Shown here in pieces: positions 6,391 through 13,428 of a DNA stretch of 19,725 nucleotides. The stretch lies in contig CAZTVG010000011.1 of NCBI GenBank assembly GCA_964617015.1, positions 1 to 19,725 of the forward strand. The letters are read 5' to 3'. The notes below the pieces were generated by a model. That model made no database searches. It had not been told where the DNA came from and was given only the letters and a program-made list of their open reading frames with translations. Made by a program: the position numbers and the translations under genes. The DNA comes from ASMP01 sp964617015 (GTDB lineage: Archaea > Nanobdellota > Nanobdellia > Pacearchaeales > GW2011-AR1). Positions within the stretch are counted from its first letter, which is position 1, and each line of letters starts with the position of its first letter.

Positions 6391-6466
6391 TGGTCATTCC
6401 TTTCGGAATTAGATCGGCTTAAAGCCGTTTGATTAATTTTATGCAAGAAAAGAGCTTTATAAATTT
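6391..6466 (-). promoter_or_regulatory. eS19 promoter and structured leader
   Basis: On the minus strand, box-A-like ATTTATAAAGC (about 6455-6465) would place a transcript start near 6430. The leader then holds CGGCUUUAAGCCG (6415-6427, a perfect palindrome in DNA) and AUUCCGAAAGGAAU (6396-6409), a 5-bp stem capped by a GAAA tetraloop; the second hairpin ends 5 nt before the ATG and contains the only purine-rich AAGGAA. It could sequester the ribosome site, but pairing is predicted by eye. Confidence 0.45.
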
Positions 6467-6707
6467 ATCTGACATTTTTTCTCCACTTTTTTATGAAAAT
6501 TGTAAAGCCAACGATTTTTGCCGTGTGATTTTTTCCAAGTTTCTCAAGAATTTCTCTGCTATACTCTTTTATTTTTTCCCTGTCATGACCTGCACTCTTT
6601 AAAACACTTACTTTTACATTATCATGCTTCTTGAAGTTATTTTTCAGGGTTTCTGCAAACTTGTCAGTTATCTTGTTTTTTCCGAGTTGTATCTGGCTTT
6701 GTGTCAT
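6465..6707 (-). CDS. YhbY/CRM-domain RNA-binding protein
   Basis: An 80-residue protein resembling archaeal YhbY (COG1534), a small KH-like CRM fold linked to ribosome assembly. The pattern IQLGKNKIT, FAETLKNNFKKHDNVKVSVL and AKIVGFTIFIKKW follows the family, although the usual loop glycines are only partly conserved. Its position just before eS19 is the standard one in archaea and strengthens the call. The ATG overlaps the stop of a 14-codon mini-ORF inside a 41-bp tandem duplication (ATGA), so its initiation probably depends on reinitiation after NFACT-R. Confidence 0.75.
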   Translation of the reverse strand: MTQSQIQLGKNKITDKFAETLKNNFKKHDNVKVSVLKSAGHDREKIKEYSREILEKLGKNHTAKIVGFTIFIKKWRKNVR

Positions 6708-6791
6708 CTTGATGATTCAATGGAAATCTGTGATTTACTCTGTGTCATCTTGATGATTCAATGGAAATCTGTGATTTACTCTGTGTCATCT
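6701..6791. repeat. 41-bp tandem duplication at the NFACT-R/YhbY junction
   Basis: Two perfect 41-bp units (6701-6741 and 6742-6782) are followed by 9 bases of a third (6783-6791). On the minus strand each unit contains an ATGA stop-start. Because 41 is not a multiple of 3, each extra copy shifts frame and re-creates the coupling signal. Perfect identity implies a recent duplication or active maintenance. Confidence 0.95.
6704..6748 (-). CDS. 14-codon coupling mini-ORF (MTQSKSQISIESSR)
   Basis: ATG 6746-6748 overlaps the NFACT-R stop (ATGA) and its own TGA at 6704-6706 overlaps the YhbY-like start (ATGA), so three cistrons are chained by 4-base overlaps. The peptide is the same as the last 14 residues of NFACT-R in another frame, because both come from the duplicated unit. 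It probably acts only as a reinitiation relay. Confidence 0.5.
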   Translation of the reverse strand: MTQSKSQISIESSR

Positions 6792-7146
6792 CAAATTTCA
6801 GAATATCGGATTTTTTAACTTTTATTTTCCTAAACCTCATGATTCCAAATGTTCCTCTTTTCATTCCTTTGCCTTTGTAAATAACTTTTCCCTTGAAGTT
6901 ATGCACCATAACGTCTTTTTTATTTTTTTTCCATTCTCTGCTGTGCTTTGCACAGAAAATTGCAGCGGTTTTTATGTCGCCTTTTTTTGGCTTCCCTTTG
7001 ATGTTGACAAAAGGGCTCCCTGGAGATTCTGTGTGGAAAACTTCCTCACTTTTTCCCGCTTGTTTTACAAGCCTTTCATTATTTTCATCGTTTTTCCCTG
7101 CAAGAATCAAAGCACCTGATTTAAGTTTCAACATTCTAAATTTCAT
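6745..7146 (-). CDS. Stand-alone NFACT-R (DUF814) domain protein
   Basis: A 133-residue protein matching the NFACT-R/DUF814 domain found at the C-terminus of Tae2/RqcH/NEMF proteins and as a separate protein in archaea. Landmarks are ALILAGKNDENNERLVKQA (the conserved G-(R/K)-N-x-x-(N) stretch), VFHTESPGSPFVNI (residues 36-49), the AAIFCAKHS helix and FKGKVIYKGKGMKRGTFG. Such domains are linked to RNA or ribosome-associated quality control. The last 14 residues (MTQSKSQISIESSR) derive from the tandem repeat and are not part of the domain. A box-A-like AAATATAAAAAC lies about 25-35 nt upstream. Confidence 0.85.
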   Translation of the reverse strand: MKFRMLKLKSGALILAGKNDENNERLVKQAGKSEEVFHTESPGSPFVNIKGKPKKGDIKTAAIFCAKHSREWKKNKKDVMVHNFKGKVIYKGKGMKRGTFGIMRFRKIKVKKSDILKFEMTQSKSQISIESSR

Positions 7147-7220
7147 TTTTATATGAATAAAACTTTGTTTTTATATTTCTTGGTTTTGTCTAATCCCTCC
7201 AGGTTTAGTTTTGGTTTGTC

Positions 7221-7260
7221 CAATCTTTTGAAAAGATTGTTTTTGAAAAGATTATTTTAT
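7221..7260. promoter_or_regulatory. 19-bp perfect palindrome near the MFS promoter
   Basis: CAATCTTTTGAAAAGATTG at 7221-7239 is a perfect inverted repeat with a single central base. A partial second copy, TTTTGAAAAGATTA, follows at 7241-7254, and ATTTTATAG at about 7253-7261 is a likely box A 24-32 nt before the MFS ATG. It is placed to act as an operator; the repressor is unknown. The palindrome lies between the MFS gene and the divergent NFACT-R promoter. Confidence 0.5.
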
Positions 7261-7284
7261 AGTTTCCTTAGAAAACTTTATTAA

Positions 7285-8433
7285 ATGAAATTCATACATT
7301 TACAAATGCACAATTATCATTTTTTCAATTTTTTCAAAAACAGAGAATTAAATGAATTATACGTAAGCATCTCAATAAGATCTTTTGCACTTTCTTTGAT
7401 TGGAATTTTTATCCCTATTTATCTCTATCAGAGAGGTTATTCCTTTACATCAATATTTCTTTTTTTTGGTCTCTATAGTCTGGTGCATGCATTATTTTCA
7501 ATGCCCGCTGCAAAAATTTCATCAAGATTAGGAGCTAAACGTTCTATGTTGATTAGTATGCCTTTTTTGATTATTTTTCTTCTTCTTCTATATTCTCTTG
7601 ACGATTTCAGATGGTTTTTTCCCTTTTTGTCTGTTTTTTTAGGAATAGGCACTTCTTTATTCTGGATTTCATATCATGTGGATTTTGCTAAATTCAGCGA
7701 TAGAAAAAACAGGGGAAAAGAAATAGGTTTCTCAAAAATAGCAATGTCTCTCTTTAGTGTGTTCGGGCCTATTGCAGGAGGTATTATTTTGACTTTTGTA
7801 GGCTTCAAATTTTTGTTTCTTATAGTTTCTGTTCTTTTGATTGGTTCTGTTGTTCCTCTTTTCCTGTCCAGAGAAATACACGAGCCAGCTTCTTTTTCCC
7901 TGGGGGGTTTTTTCAAGGGTCAGAAAATTAAAGATGTTTTGAGTTATCTAGGGCATGGAATAGAAAATAAGTTAGGATTGGTTGTATGGCCTCTTTTTGT
8001 CTTTATATTTATCCTTGATGAAAAATACATCTCACTTGGTCTTGTTTCATCTTTAGCCCTTGGTGTTGCTTTGATATCTACTTTTCTTTTCGGAAAATTT
8101 TCTGATATCTCCAGAAAAGCTATGCTGAAATTTGGTTCAGTATTCAATGCCATTGTTTGGGTTGCAAAATCTTTTATTGTAACACCCCTTCAGCTTTTTG
8201 TAACTGAGGCGTTTTATGGTGCATCCCAGACAGCAATGCATATTCCTTTTGACGCAATAAATTATGACAAAGCAAAGAAAAAAGAGATAATTAAAACAAT
8301 CCTTGAAAGGGAAATGTATCATAATGTAGGATCAGCCCTGTTGTTTTTGGCACTGATATTTTTAGTAGACTCTTTAGTTGAAGTGTTTAGATATGGGGGG
8401 TCAATATCAAGCCTTTTGAGATTTTTCTTTTAA
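7285..8433 (+). CDS. MFS transporter
   Basis: A 382-residue polytopic membrane protein with about 11-12 hydrophobic helices. After a short cytoplasmic N-terminus the first helix is FALSLIGIFIPIYLY. The loop after helix 2, AAKISSRLGAKRSML, fits the MFS loop-2 pattern, and GKFSDISRKAMLKFGSV is its counterpart in the second half. FGPIAGGIILTF (about residues 157-168) recalls a mid-helix glycine-proline motif of major facilitators. The substrate cannot be told. The 3' end overlaps the convergent Nudix gene by 27 bp. Expression is probably leaderless, from a box A about 28 nt upstream, next to a palindromic operator-like site. Confidence 0.8.
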   Translation: MKFIHLQMHNYHFFNFFKNRELNELYVSISIRSFALSLIGIFIPIYLYQRGYSFTSIFLFFGLYSLVHALFSMPAAKISSRLGAKRSMLISMPFLIIFLLLLYSLDDFRWFFPFLSVFLGIGTSLFWISYHVDFAKFSDRKNRGKEIGFSKIAMSLFSVFGPIAGGIILTFVGFKFLFLIVSVLLIGSVVPLFLSREIHEPASFSLGGFFKGQKIKDVLSYLGHGIENKLGLVVWPLFVFIFILDEKYISLGLVSSLALGVALISTFLFGKFSDISRKAMLKFGSVFNAIVWVAKSFIVTPLQLFVTEAFYGASQTAMHIPFDAINYDKAKKKEIIKTILEREMYHNVGSALLFLALIFLVDSLVEVFRYGGSISSLLRFFF

Positions 8434-8904
8434 CCACTTACTAACAATTCTAAGGGATTTTCTCTGGTTTGGCCATTTTAGCATTTTAATGGCTTTTTCA
8501 AAACCAACCCACTTGTAACCAGAATGCTCATATTTGTCAAATTTAACTTTTGCTTTTTTTATTTCTGCAGCGTAAAGGGAAAACTTCTGCCCTTTAAAGT
8601 CAGGTCTGTCAGGAAACATCTTATCATAGTTATATTTTCCAGAAAAATTAAACTTTTTTATTTTTAATGGTGAAAGACCTGTTTCTTCTTTGAGTTCTCT
8701 TATTACAGCTTTTCTTTCAGTTTCAGAAAATTTTATTTCTCCTTTTGGAAACTCCCAACCTTTCCAGTGTAGCCTTCTTCTTAGGATTAAGTATTCAAAA
8801 TCATTTTTTGTTTTACTTCGGCCATGTTTGGATAAAGTAGCTAAAACCTTTGGTTTTTGTCTTGCATATGTTGTAATAAATATGGCTTTCCTGTATCTAA
8901 CCAT
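8407..8904 (-). CDS. Nudix hydrolase
   Basis: A 165-residue protein with a perfect Nudix box at about residues 55-77, GEIKFSETERKAVIRELKEETGL (G-x5-E-x7-REL-x-EE-x-G-L). The preceding LHWKGWEFPKG and the following GY(K)WVGFEKA resemble bis(5'-nucleosyl)-tetraphosphatase-type Nudix enzymes, which cut nucleoside diphosphate-linked molecules. The substrate is not determinable. It begins 6 nt after the RuBisCO stop, so it is the last gene of the CysS-YopX-RuBisCO-Nudix run, and it overlaps the convergent MFS gene by 27 bp. Confidence 0.88.
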   Translation of the reverse strand: MVRYRKAIFITTYARQKPKVLATLSKHGRSKTKNDFEYLILRRRLHWKGWEFPKGEIKFSETERKAVIRELKEETGLSPLKIKKFNFSGKYNYDKMFPDRPDFKGQKFSLYAAEIKKAKVKFDKYEHSGYKWVGFEKAIKMLKWPNQRKSLRIVSKWLKEKSQKA

Positions 8905-8910
8905 TTTTAA

Positions 8911-10209
8911 TCACATTGGTTTTAGTCTTCCCCATTTTTCTAGTGCTTCACTTAAATCTTTATGTGTTTTTGAATATTCTTCAAGTGAAATTTTTTTATT
9001 TGTTGCTTCAATCGCTTGCATGGTTGCTTTTGCTCCTGCTCTCGTACCTTTAGGATGTCCATGAATTCCTCCAGAAACAAGAATAACAAAATCTTTTCCG
9101 TAAATATCAATTTCTTCTGGAACAAGTCCGGGATGCATGCCTCCTGAAGAAACAGGAAATGTTGGCCTTATCCCTTGCCAGTTTTGCTCTAAATTAATTC
9201 CTTTTCTTTCTTTTACATTCTTATCTCTTAGAATAGACGCTATTGCTTTAATTTCTTCTTTGGTTCCTACAAGTTTTCCGACTCCTGTCCCAGAATGTAT
9301 CTGATCAACTCCGATAAGCCTCATTATTTTTGCAAGAAATTGCATCGTAATTCCGTGTTTTGTGTTTCTGTCAAAAGAAGCATGCATAGCTCTGTGGGCA
9401 TGAATAGCCATTTTATAATCTCCTAACTTTTCTCTTAATGTCTGTACAGCCGCTGTTCCCGAAACAACCACATCTATCATAGCATATTTAAATCCAAAAT
9501 TGTGAAGAATTTTTGCTCTTTTTTCCATTTCTTTTGTTTCTGAAGTTATGTTAATTAAAGCGTCTTTTCTGTTTCCTGTAATTTTTTCTGCCTTATCTCT
9601 TGTTTTCGACATTAACCTAACTCTTTTGCTGAAATTATTAAAATTCTGACTTGTTAAGTTCTCATCATCTTTGACTAAATCAAATCCTCCGAGCCAAGTT
9701 TCAAACCCAATTTTTGCATGTTCTTCAGAACTAAATCCTAATTTTGGTTTTGGAACAGCACCTGTTAAAGGCCTGTCATAAACCTTAAAATATTTTCTTA
9801 GACCATTAATTCCCAAAACAGGTCCTTTATAATGTTTAATATATTCGTGAGGAAGAGAAACATCAACAAGCCTTAAATTTTTTAATGCCTTCATTCCAAA
9901 AATATTTCCCGCAATTCCGCTGAGGAGTTGAGGAACGTTTCCCATTTCCCAAAGTTCTAAAGGATAAGCGACATGAACAAAATTTCCATCTATTTTATAT
10001 GCAGTTGCCATCAATTTTTTCATTCCCTTGGGAAGTTTAAAAAGAGTTGTCCATGTTCCTGTTGAAGATTCAGAAGCAATTCTTCCGATAGCATCCATTT
10101 TTGTAATCCCTTTTTCAGGTTCAAAGTAAAACAAAACTTTAAGGTCTGTTTTTTTTGGCTTGTATTTTAAATCAATAAAATCGTGATACCATTCAGTTTT
10201 TTTTGTCAT
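8911..10209 (-). CDS. rbcL: Ribulose-bisphosphate carboxylase large subunit, form III-like
   Basis: A 432-residue RuBisCO with the full catalytic set visible: Glu47 in ESSTGTWTT, Asn102 in GNIFGMKAL, Lys154/Lys156 in KPKLGFS, carbamylated Lys180 with Asp182 and Glu183 in GGFDLVKDDENL, His272 in IHAHRAMH, His305 in QIHSGTGVGKL with loop-6 Lys312, Ser354-Ser355 in PVSSGGMHPG, and the phosphate-binding Gly pair at 380-381. It should therefore be active. The archaeal context suggests form III, which in known archaea works in an AMP/nucleotide salvage route rather than a Calvin cycle. AMP phosphorylase and ribose-1,5-bisphosphate isomerase are not in this window. The subtype (III-a, III-b, II/III or III-like) needs a tree. 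The start is 3 nt after the YopX-like stop, with no clear Shine-Dalgarno. Confidence 0.93.
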   Translation of the reverse strand: MTKKTEWYHDFIDLKYKPKKTDLKVLFYFEPEKGITKMDAIGRIASESSTGTWTTLFKLPKGMKKLMATAYKIDGNFVHVAYPLELWEMGNVPQLLSGIAGNIFGMKALKNLRLVDVSLPHEYIKHYKGPVLGINGLRKYFKVYDRPLTGAVPKPKLGFSSEEHAKIGFETWLGGFDLVKDDENLTSQNFNNFSKRVRLMSKTRDKAEKITGNRKDALINITSETKEMEKRAKILHNFGFKYAMIDVVVSGTAAVQTLREKLGDYKMAIHAHRAMHASFDRNTKHGITMQFLAKIMRLIGVDQIHSGTGVGKLVGTKEEIKAIASILRDKNVKERKGINLEQNWQGIRPTFPVSSGGMHPGLVPEEIDIYGKDFVILVSGGIHGHPKGTRAGAKATMQAIEATNKKISLEEYSKTHKDLSEALEKWGRLKPM

Positions 10210-10212
10210 TTT

Positions 10213-10578
10213 TTATGTATTTTTTAATAAATTAGGATTTTTATAGATATTTCCAATTATTTTTATCTTTGAAAAATCACCCCTTCTCAAAATTTCAGAT
10301 AAATAAAAATTTTCATCTCCATCAAGATAAAAACCTATTGCAGGTGAAGAGGAATTTCCAAAATAATGTTTATGTTTACCAAATTTTATATCCCCTTTTA
10401 ACTTACCATTCGTTATAATATCTCCTTCATAAATTTCTTTATTATTCTTGTCTTTTAATCCTGTGAATAACATTAAAATAATATCATTATTAATTATTAA
10501 ATCATTTGCAATTTTTTCCCCAAAAAATACTATCTTTTTATTTTTTTTATTCCATCCTCTAAGTTTTATTTTAACCAT
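10213..10578 (-). CDS. YopX-like domain protein
   Basis: About 121 residues starting MVKIKLRGWNKKNKK. The centre, MLFTGLKDKNNKEIYEGDIIT, is the signature of the YopX family (TGLKDKNGKEIYEGD), a beta-rich protein common in phages and prophages of unknown biochemical role. The ATG at 10578 is preferred over the frame extended into CysS because AGAGGT lies just upstream and the domain begins at VKIKLRGW. It starts one base after the CysS stop (TAA-G-ATG) and ends 3 nt before RuBisCO. A phage-type protein between two metabolic genes suggests past acquisition. Confidence 0.75.
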   Translation of the reverse strand: MVKIKLRGWNKKNKKIVFFGEKIANDLIINNDIILMLFTGLKDKNNKEIYEGDIITNGKLKGDIKFGKHKHYFGNSSSPAIGFYLDGDENFYLSEILRRGDFSKIKIIGNIYKNPNLLKNT

Positions 10579-10579
10579 C

Positions 10580-11959
10580 TTACCTCTTTTTAACAACAAC
10601 ACCTTTTTCTGTGTCTTCAAGTATGAAGCCGAGTTTATTAATCTTCTTTCTTACTTCATCCGCATTTTCCCATTTTTTATTTCTTCTAAGTTTTTCTCTT
10701 TCTGCAATAAGTTTTTTCACTTTTTTAGGAATTTTAATTTTTTCTTCCTTTCCCAAATCCAGACCAAGAACATTGTCAAACTTAAGAACAAGTTCATATT
10801 TTTCAGCATCATTTAACCTTGTTTCACGCAAAATTTCCCACATATAAGACAGAGCACGGGGAGCGTTTAAATCATCATTTAAAAAATCCAAAAATTCTCT
10901 GTAAGCAAGCTCAATATTTTTCCTGTTTTTCTTTCCTGTTTTTTCTAGTTTTGAAATTATTTCTTTAAGTCTCTGCAATGAATTTTTAGCATAACTCAGA
11001 TTTTCAAGGGTAAAGCTCAAGGGTTTTCTGTAATGCGCAGAAAGAAAAAAATACTTTAAATCCAAACCAGAAAACTTTTTTTCTTCTAATTCAGACAATG
11101 TGTATGCTCCTCCTTTTGATTTTGATATCTTCTCTTCATTGAATATAAGGAAGGCTCCATGAAGCCAGTATCTGACAAATGGTTTTCCTGTTGCTGCCTC
11201 GCTTTGCGCAATTTCATTTGTATGATGGAGTGAAATATGGTCTTCGCCTCCTGTGTGCACGTCAAATGTTTTTCCGAGATGCTTCATTGACATGGCACTG
11301 CATTCAATATGCCATCCTGGAAAACCAGTTCCCCATGGACTTTTCCATTCCTGCTGCCTTAAACCTGGTTTTTCTGAAAATTTCCAGAGAGCAAAATCTG
11401 TCTTATTCTTTTTGTCACCAAGAGCGATTCTTTTGCCTGCTTTCAATCCTCCAATATTAAGTTTTGCAAGTTTTCCGTAGTCTTTCAGTTTAGATGTATC
11501 GAAGTAAATTCCGTCAGAAGTCTTATATGTGAAATTTTTTTTCTCAAGTTTCTTTATCAATTCAATCTGTTCTTTTATATGTTGGGTTGCCCTCGGCCAT
11601 AAATCTGGCTCAGAAATATTTAGTTTTTTTAAATCTTCTTGGAAAATTCTGAGATAATATTCAGAGATTTCTTTTGCTGTTTTCCCCTCGCGTTTTGCAG
11701 CCCTTTCAATCTTATCTTCTCCTGTGTCTGCATCACTTGTAAGGTGCCCCACATCTGTCACATTAATCACATGCTTGACATTATAACCCTGCAAATTCAG
11801 AATTTTTTTCAAGATGTCCGGAAAAACATAGCTTCTTAAGTTTCCTATATGCTGATATGAATAAACAGTGGGACCGCAGCTGTAGATTCCCACTTTTTTG
11901 TTTTCTAAAGGCCTGAAAATTTCCTTTTTTCTGGACAAGGTGTTGTAGAGTTTTATCAT
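10580..11959 (-). CDS. cysS: Cysteinyl-tRNA synthetase
   Basis: About 459 residues, class I aminoacyl-tRNA synthetase charging tRNA-Cys. GIYSCGPTVYSYQHIGNLRSY holds the HIGH-type signature and a zinc-ligand Cys; EKISKSKGG is the KMSKS loop; HIECSAMSMKHLG and HHTNEIAQSEAATG carry the other zinc-site residues. The C-terminal anticodon-binding part, IAEREKLRRNKKWENADEVR and KLGFILEDTEKG, is complete. The ATG at 11959 is preferred to an in-frame TTG two codons upstream. It begins 34 nt after the pilin-like gene and is followed at one base by the YopX-like gene. Confidence 0.97.
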   Translation of the reverse strand: MIKLYNTLSRKKEIFRPLENKKVGIYSCGPTVYSYQHIGNLRSYVFPDILKKILNLQGYNVKHVINVTDVGHLTSDADTGEDKIERAAKREGKTAKEISEYYLRIFQEDLKKLNISEPDLWPRATQHIKEQIELIKKLEKKNFTYKTSDGIYFDTSKLKDYGKLAKLNIGGLKAGKRIALGDKKNKTDFALWKFSEKPGLRQQEWKSPWGTGFPGWHIECSAMSMKHLGKTFDVHTGGEDHISLHHTNEIAQSEAATGKPFVRYWLHGAFLIFNEEKISKSKGGAYTLSELEEKKFSGLDLKYFFLSAHYRKPLSFTLENLSYAKNSLQRLKEIISKLEKTGKKNRKNIELAYREFLDFLNDDLNAPRALSYMWEILRETRLNDAEKYELVLKFDNVLGLDLGKEEKIKIPKKVKKLIAEREKLRRNKKWENADEVRKKINKLGFILEDTEKGVVVKKR

Positions 11960-11992
11960 AAACAACCCAAGAAAGAGTAATTTAAAAATTTA

Positions 11993-12553
11993 TTATCTTG
12001 ATTTGATTTCAATGTCAACATCCACAGGTGTACCATAAAGTCCTGCACTGCTTGATACTTCTATTGAATATCTTATCTGACAGGGAGGAGCTGTTTCGGG
12101 TATTCCAAATCTTACAAAGATTGGGTCTTCCATGAAGCTTCCTGCAGGAAGCCTTATGCCTGTTCTGCTTTTTCCGAGACTAATGAAACCATCGGCAGTG
12201 CTTAAATCAATATTACAGCTTGCCTCTACAGCAGAAATATCATATGAAAAAGTATCTTCTGTTTCCTGAATATTTCTTATTGAAAATCCGAAACCAAGAT
12301 TGTCATCACCTTTCTTGATAATTATTCTTCTGGTTGAGGGATAAACAATAACTTTTCTTGAGGTATCTTCTGCAAACAACTTGTTTATTTCATTTTTAAC
12401 AGCCTGGTCAATTCCACTGATGTTTTCTATAGCACCTCTGAAAATCGTCCTGACAAGAACAAGCCCTAGAATTAGAACAGTCATGAGCAGAACTATGGTA
12501 ACAATCGTGCCCACAGACATCTCCATTGCTGCACGTTTAGAATTAATTTTCAT
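11993..12553 (-). CDS. Type IV pilin-like secreted protein
   Basis: A 186-residue protein with a class III signal-like N-terminus: KRAAMEMSVGTIVTIVLLMT, then a hydrophobic run to about residue 36, followed by a polar beta-rich domain. Archaeal pre-pilin peptidases cut before such a helix, leaving a pilin-type N-terminus, but the usual (K/R)G site is not obvious. The body has two cysteines (in SCNID and PPCQI), which could form a disulfide outside the cell. It begins one base after the DUF4190-like gene (TAA-G-ATG), so the two are coupled. It is probably a surface or pilus-like protein of unknown partner. Confidence 0.65.
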   Translation of the reverse strand: MKINSKRAAMEMSVGTIVTIVLLMTVLILGLVLVRTIFRGAIENISGIDQAVKNEINKLFAEDTSRKVIVYPSTRRIIIKKGDDNLGFGFSIRNIQETEDTFSYDISAVEASCNIDLSTADGFISLGKSRTGIRLPAGSFMEDPIFVRFGIPETAPPCQIRYSIEVSSSAGLYGTPVDVDIEIKSR

Positions 12554-12554
12554 C

Positions 12555-12812
12555 TTAAATTGAAGGGAAAAATGTATTTATTCCGCTGGCTACAGAATAA
12601 ACCAAAACCACAGCTGAAATTATGAGGAAGATTACGCTTAAAATTATCCCGATAATGTTAAGTCTTTTTGCTCTTAGTGCTTTTTGTTTTTTTGCCTGAA
12701 CCAAGCCAATGATTCCGAGTATTAATCCTGCCATTGGGGATATGAATGCAAAAACAATGCTTAAAATACCTAAAACATAACTTACTGATTTGAAATCAAT
12801 TTTTTCAGCCAT
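12555..12812 (-). CDS. Small DUF4190-like membrane protein
   Basis: An 85-residue protein with two or three hydrophobic segments: VLGILSIVFAFISPMAGLIL and LNIIGIILSVIFLIISAVVL, separated by a basic loop KKQKALRAKR. The GLVQAKKQ-like turn between glycine-rich helices is typical of DUF4190 proteins, whose function is unknown. It sits one base upstream of the pilin-like gene and is the first gene of the minus-strand series ending in Nudix. TTTATAAAAG about 30-40 nt upstream is a likely promoter. Confidence 0.7.
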   Translation of the reverse strand: MAEKIDFKSVSYVLGILSIVFAFISPMAGLILGIIGLVQAKKQKALRAKRLNIIGIILSVIFLIISAVVLVYSVASGINTFFPSI

Positions 12813-12866
12813 CTTTTTTATATTTGAAATAATGATTTATCTTTTATAAATGTTTTTGATATTATA

Positions 12867-12938
12867 TGGGTAGAGAGGGAATCGAACCCCCGACGCCATG
12901 AGCTTCAGTCATGTGCTCTCCCACTGAGCTACCTACCC
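12867..12938 (-). tRNA. tRNA-Phe (GAA)
   Basis: A cloverleaf folds on the minus strand: a 7-bp acceptor stem (GGGTAGG/TCTACCC, last pair G-U), a D arm GCTC/GAGC, a 5-bp anticodon stem CATGA/TCATG enclosing CTGAAGC with anticodon GAA, and a T arm GGGGG-TTCGATT-CCCTC. The discriminator is A. CCA is not encoded (the next bases are TATA) and there is no intron. It lies 47 nt downstream of the RNase P RNA on the same strand, with a box-A-like TTTTTAAAATC in between. Confidence 0.95.
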
Positions 12939-12985
12939 TTGTAAAATTCAATAATGCTGATTTTAAAAATCTTCTGAAAGAAAAA

Positions 12986-13379
12986 GTAAGTTGGGAATAG
13001 GCCACCTTCTGTATTTCCTCGCGAACGAACGGAAATTGTTAATATTCCACTTAGCACCTTAAAGGCTTGCACCAGTCAGGATGCCCGTTTCATCAAATCT
13101 CTCATCTCTTCGCTCCACGCATGTTTCATTGCTCTGGGCGATTTGCTTCCAAATCGACTTTGACCTGAACTTTGTTCAGAGTCTATGAGAGCTGTGTCGT
13201 TTCTGTAACAGAGCCTTGCCTCACGACAACCTTTCTTTCAAAAGGTAACTCCACTCCTTAAAGAGATGGATGATAACCAAAGTTATCATGGTGGGCGGAC
13301 CTTCCTCAGAACTCAGAAATCATTCATTAATTTCTTGCTCATCCAAGAGCAGAGCTCCGGAATTAACTACCCAACTTAC
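12986..13379 (-). ncRNA. rnpB: RNase P RNA
   Basis: About 394 nt on the minus strand that code for no plausible protein. The 5' end GUAAGUUGGG pairs perfectly over 10 bp with the 3' end CCCAACUUAC (P1). The conserved first block GAGGAAGGUCCGCCC lies at about 13293-13307, the ACAGAAAC block at about 13196-13206, and ACAGAAGGUGGCCUAUUCC near the 3' end (about 12993-13011) fits the strand that closes P4. Several clear hairpins lie between them (for example GAUAAC-UUUG-GUUAUC and CUGAAC-AAA-GUUCAG). This is the catalytic RNA that matures tRNA 5' ends. U-rich sequence just past P1 may terminate it. Confidence 0.9.
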
Positions 13380-13399
13380 ATAAAATCCAGTTGTTAAAG

Positions 13400-13411
13400 G
13401 TTTATAAGTAT
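13400..13411. promoter_or_regulatory. Shared palindromic box A (GTTTATAAGT) for RNase P RNA and the small membrane protein
   Basis: A TATA core symmetrical around TTATAA at about 13402-13409. Its centre is about 26 nt before the RNase P RNA 5' end (13379, minus) and about 24 nt before the GTG at 13429 (plus), the usual box-A distance to a start in both directions. Confidence 0.5.
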
Positions 13412-13428
13412 TGTGATTTTGATAAAGT

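Noticed and set aside
10611..11839. Several plus-strand frames inside CysS
   Set aside because: Shadows of CysS with no start signals or motifs.
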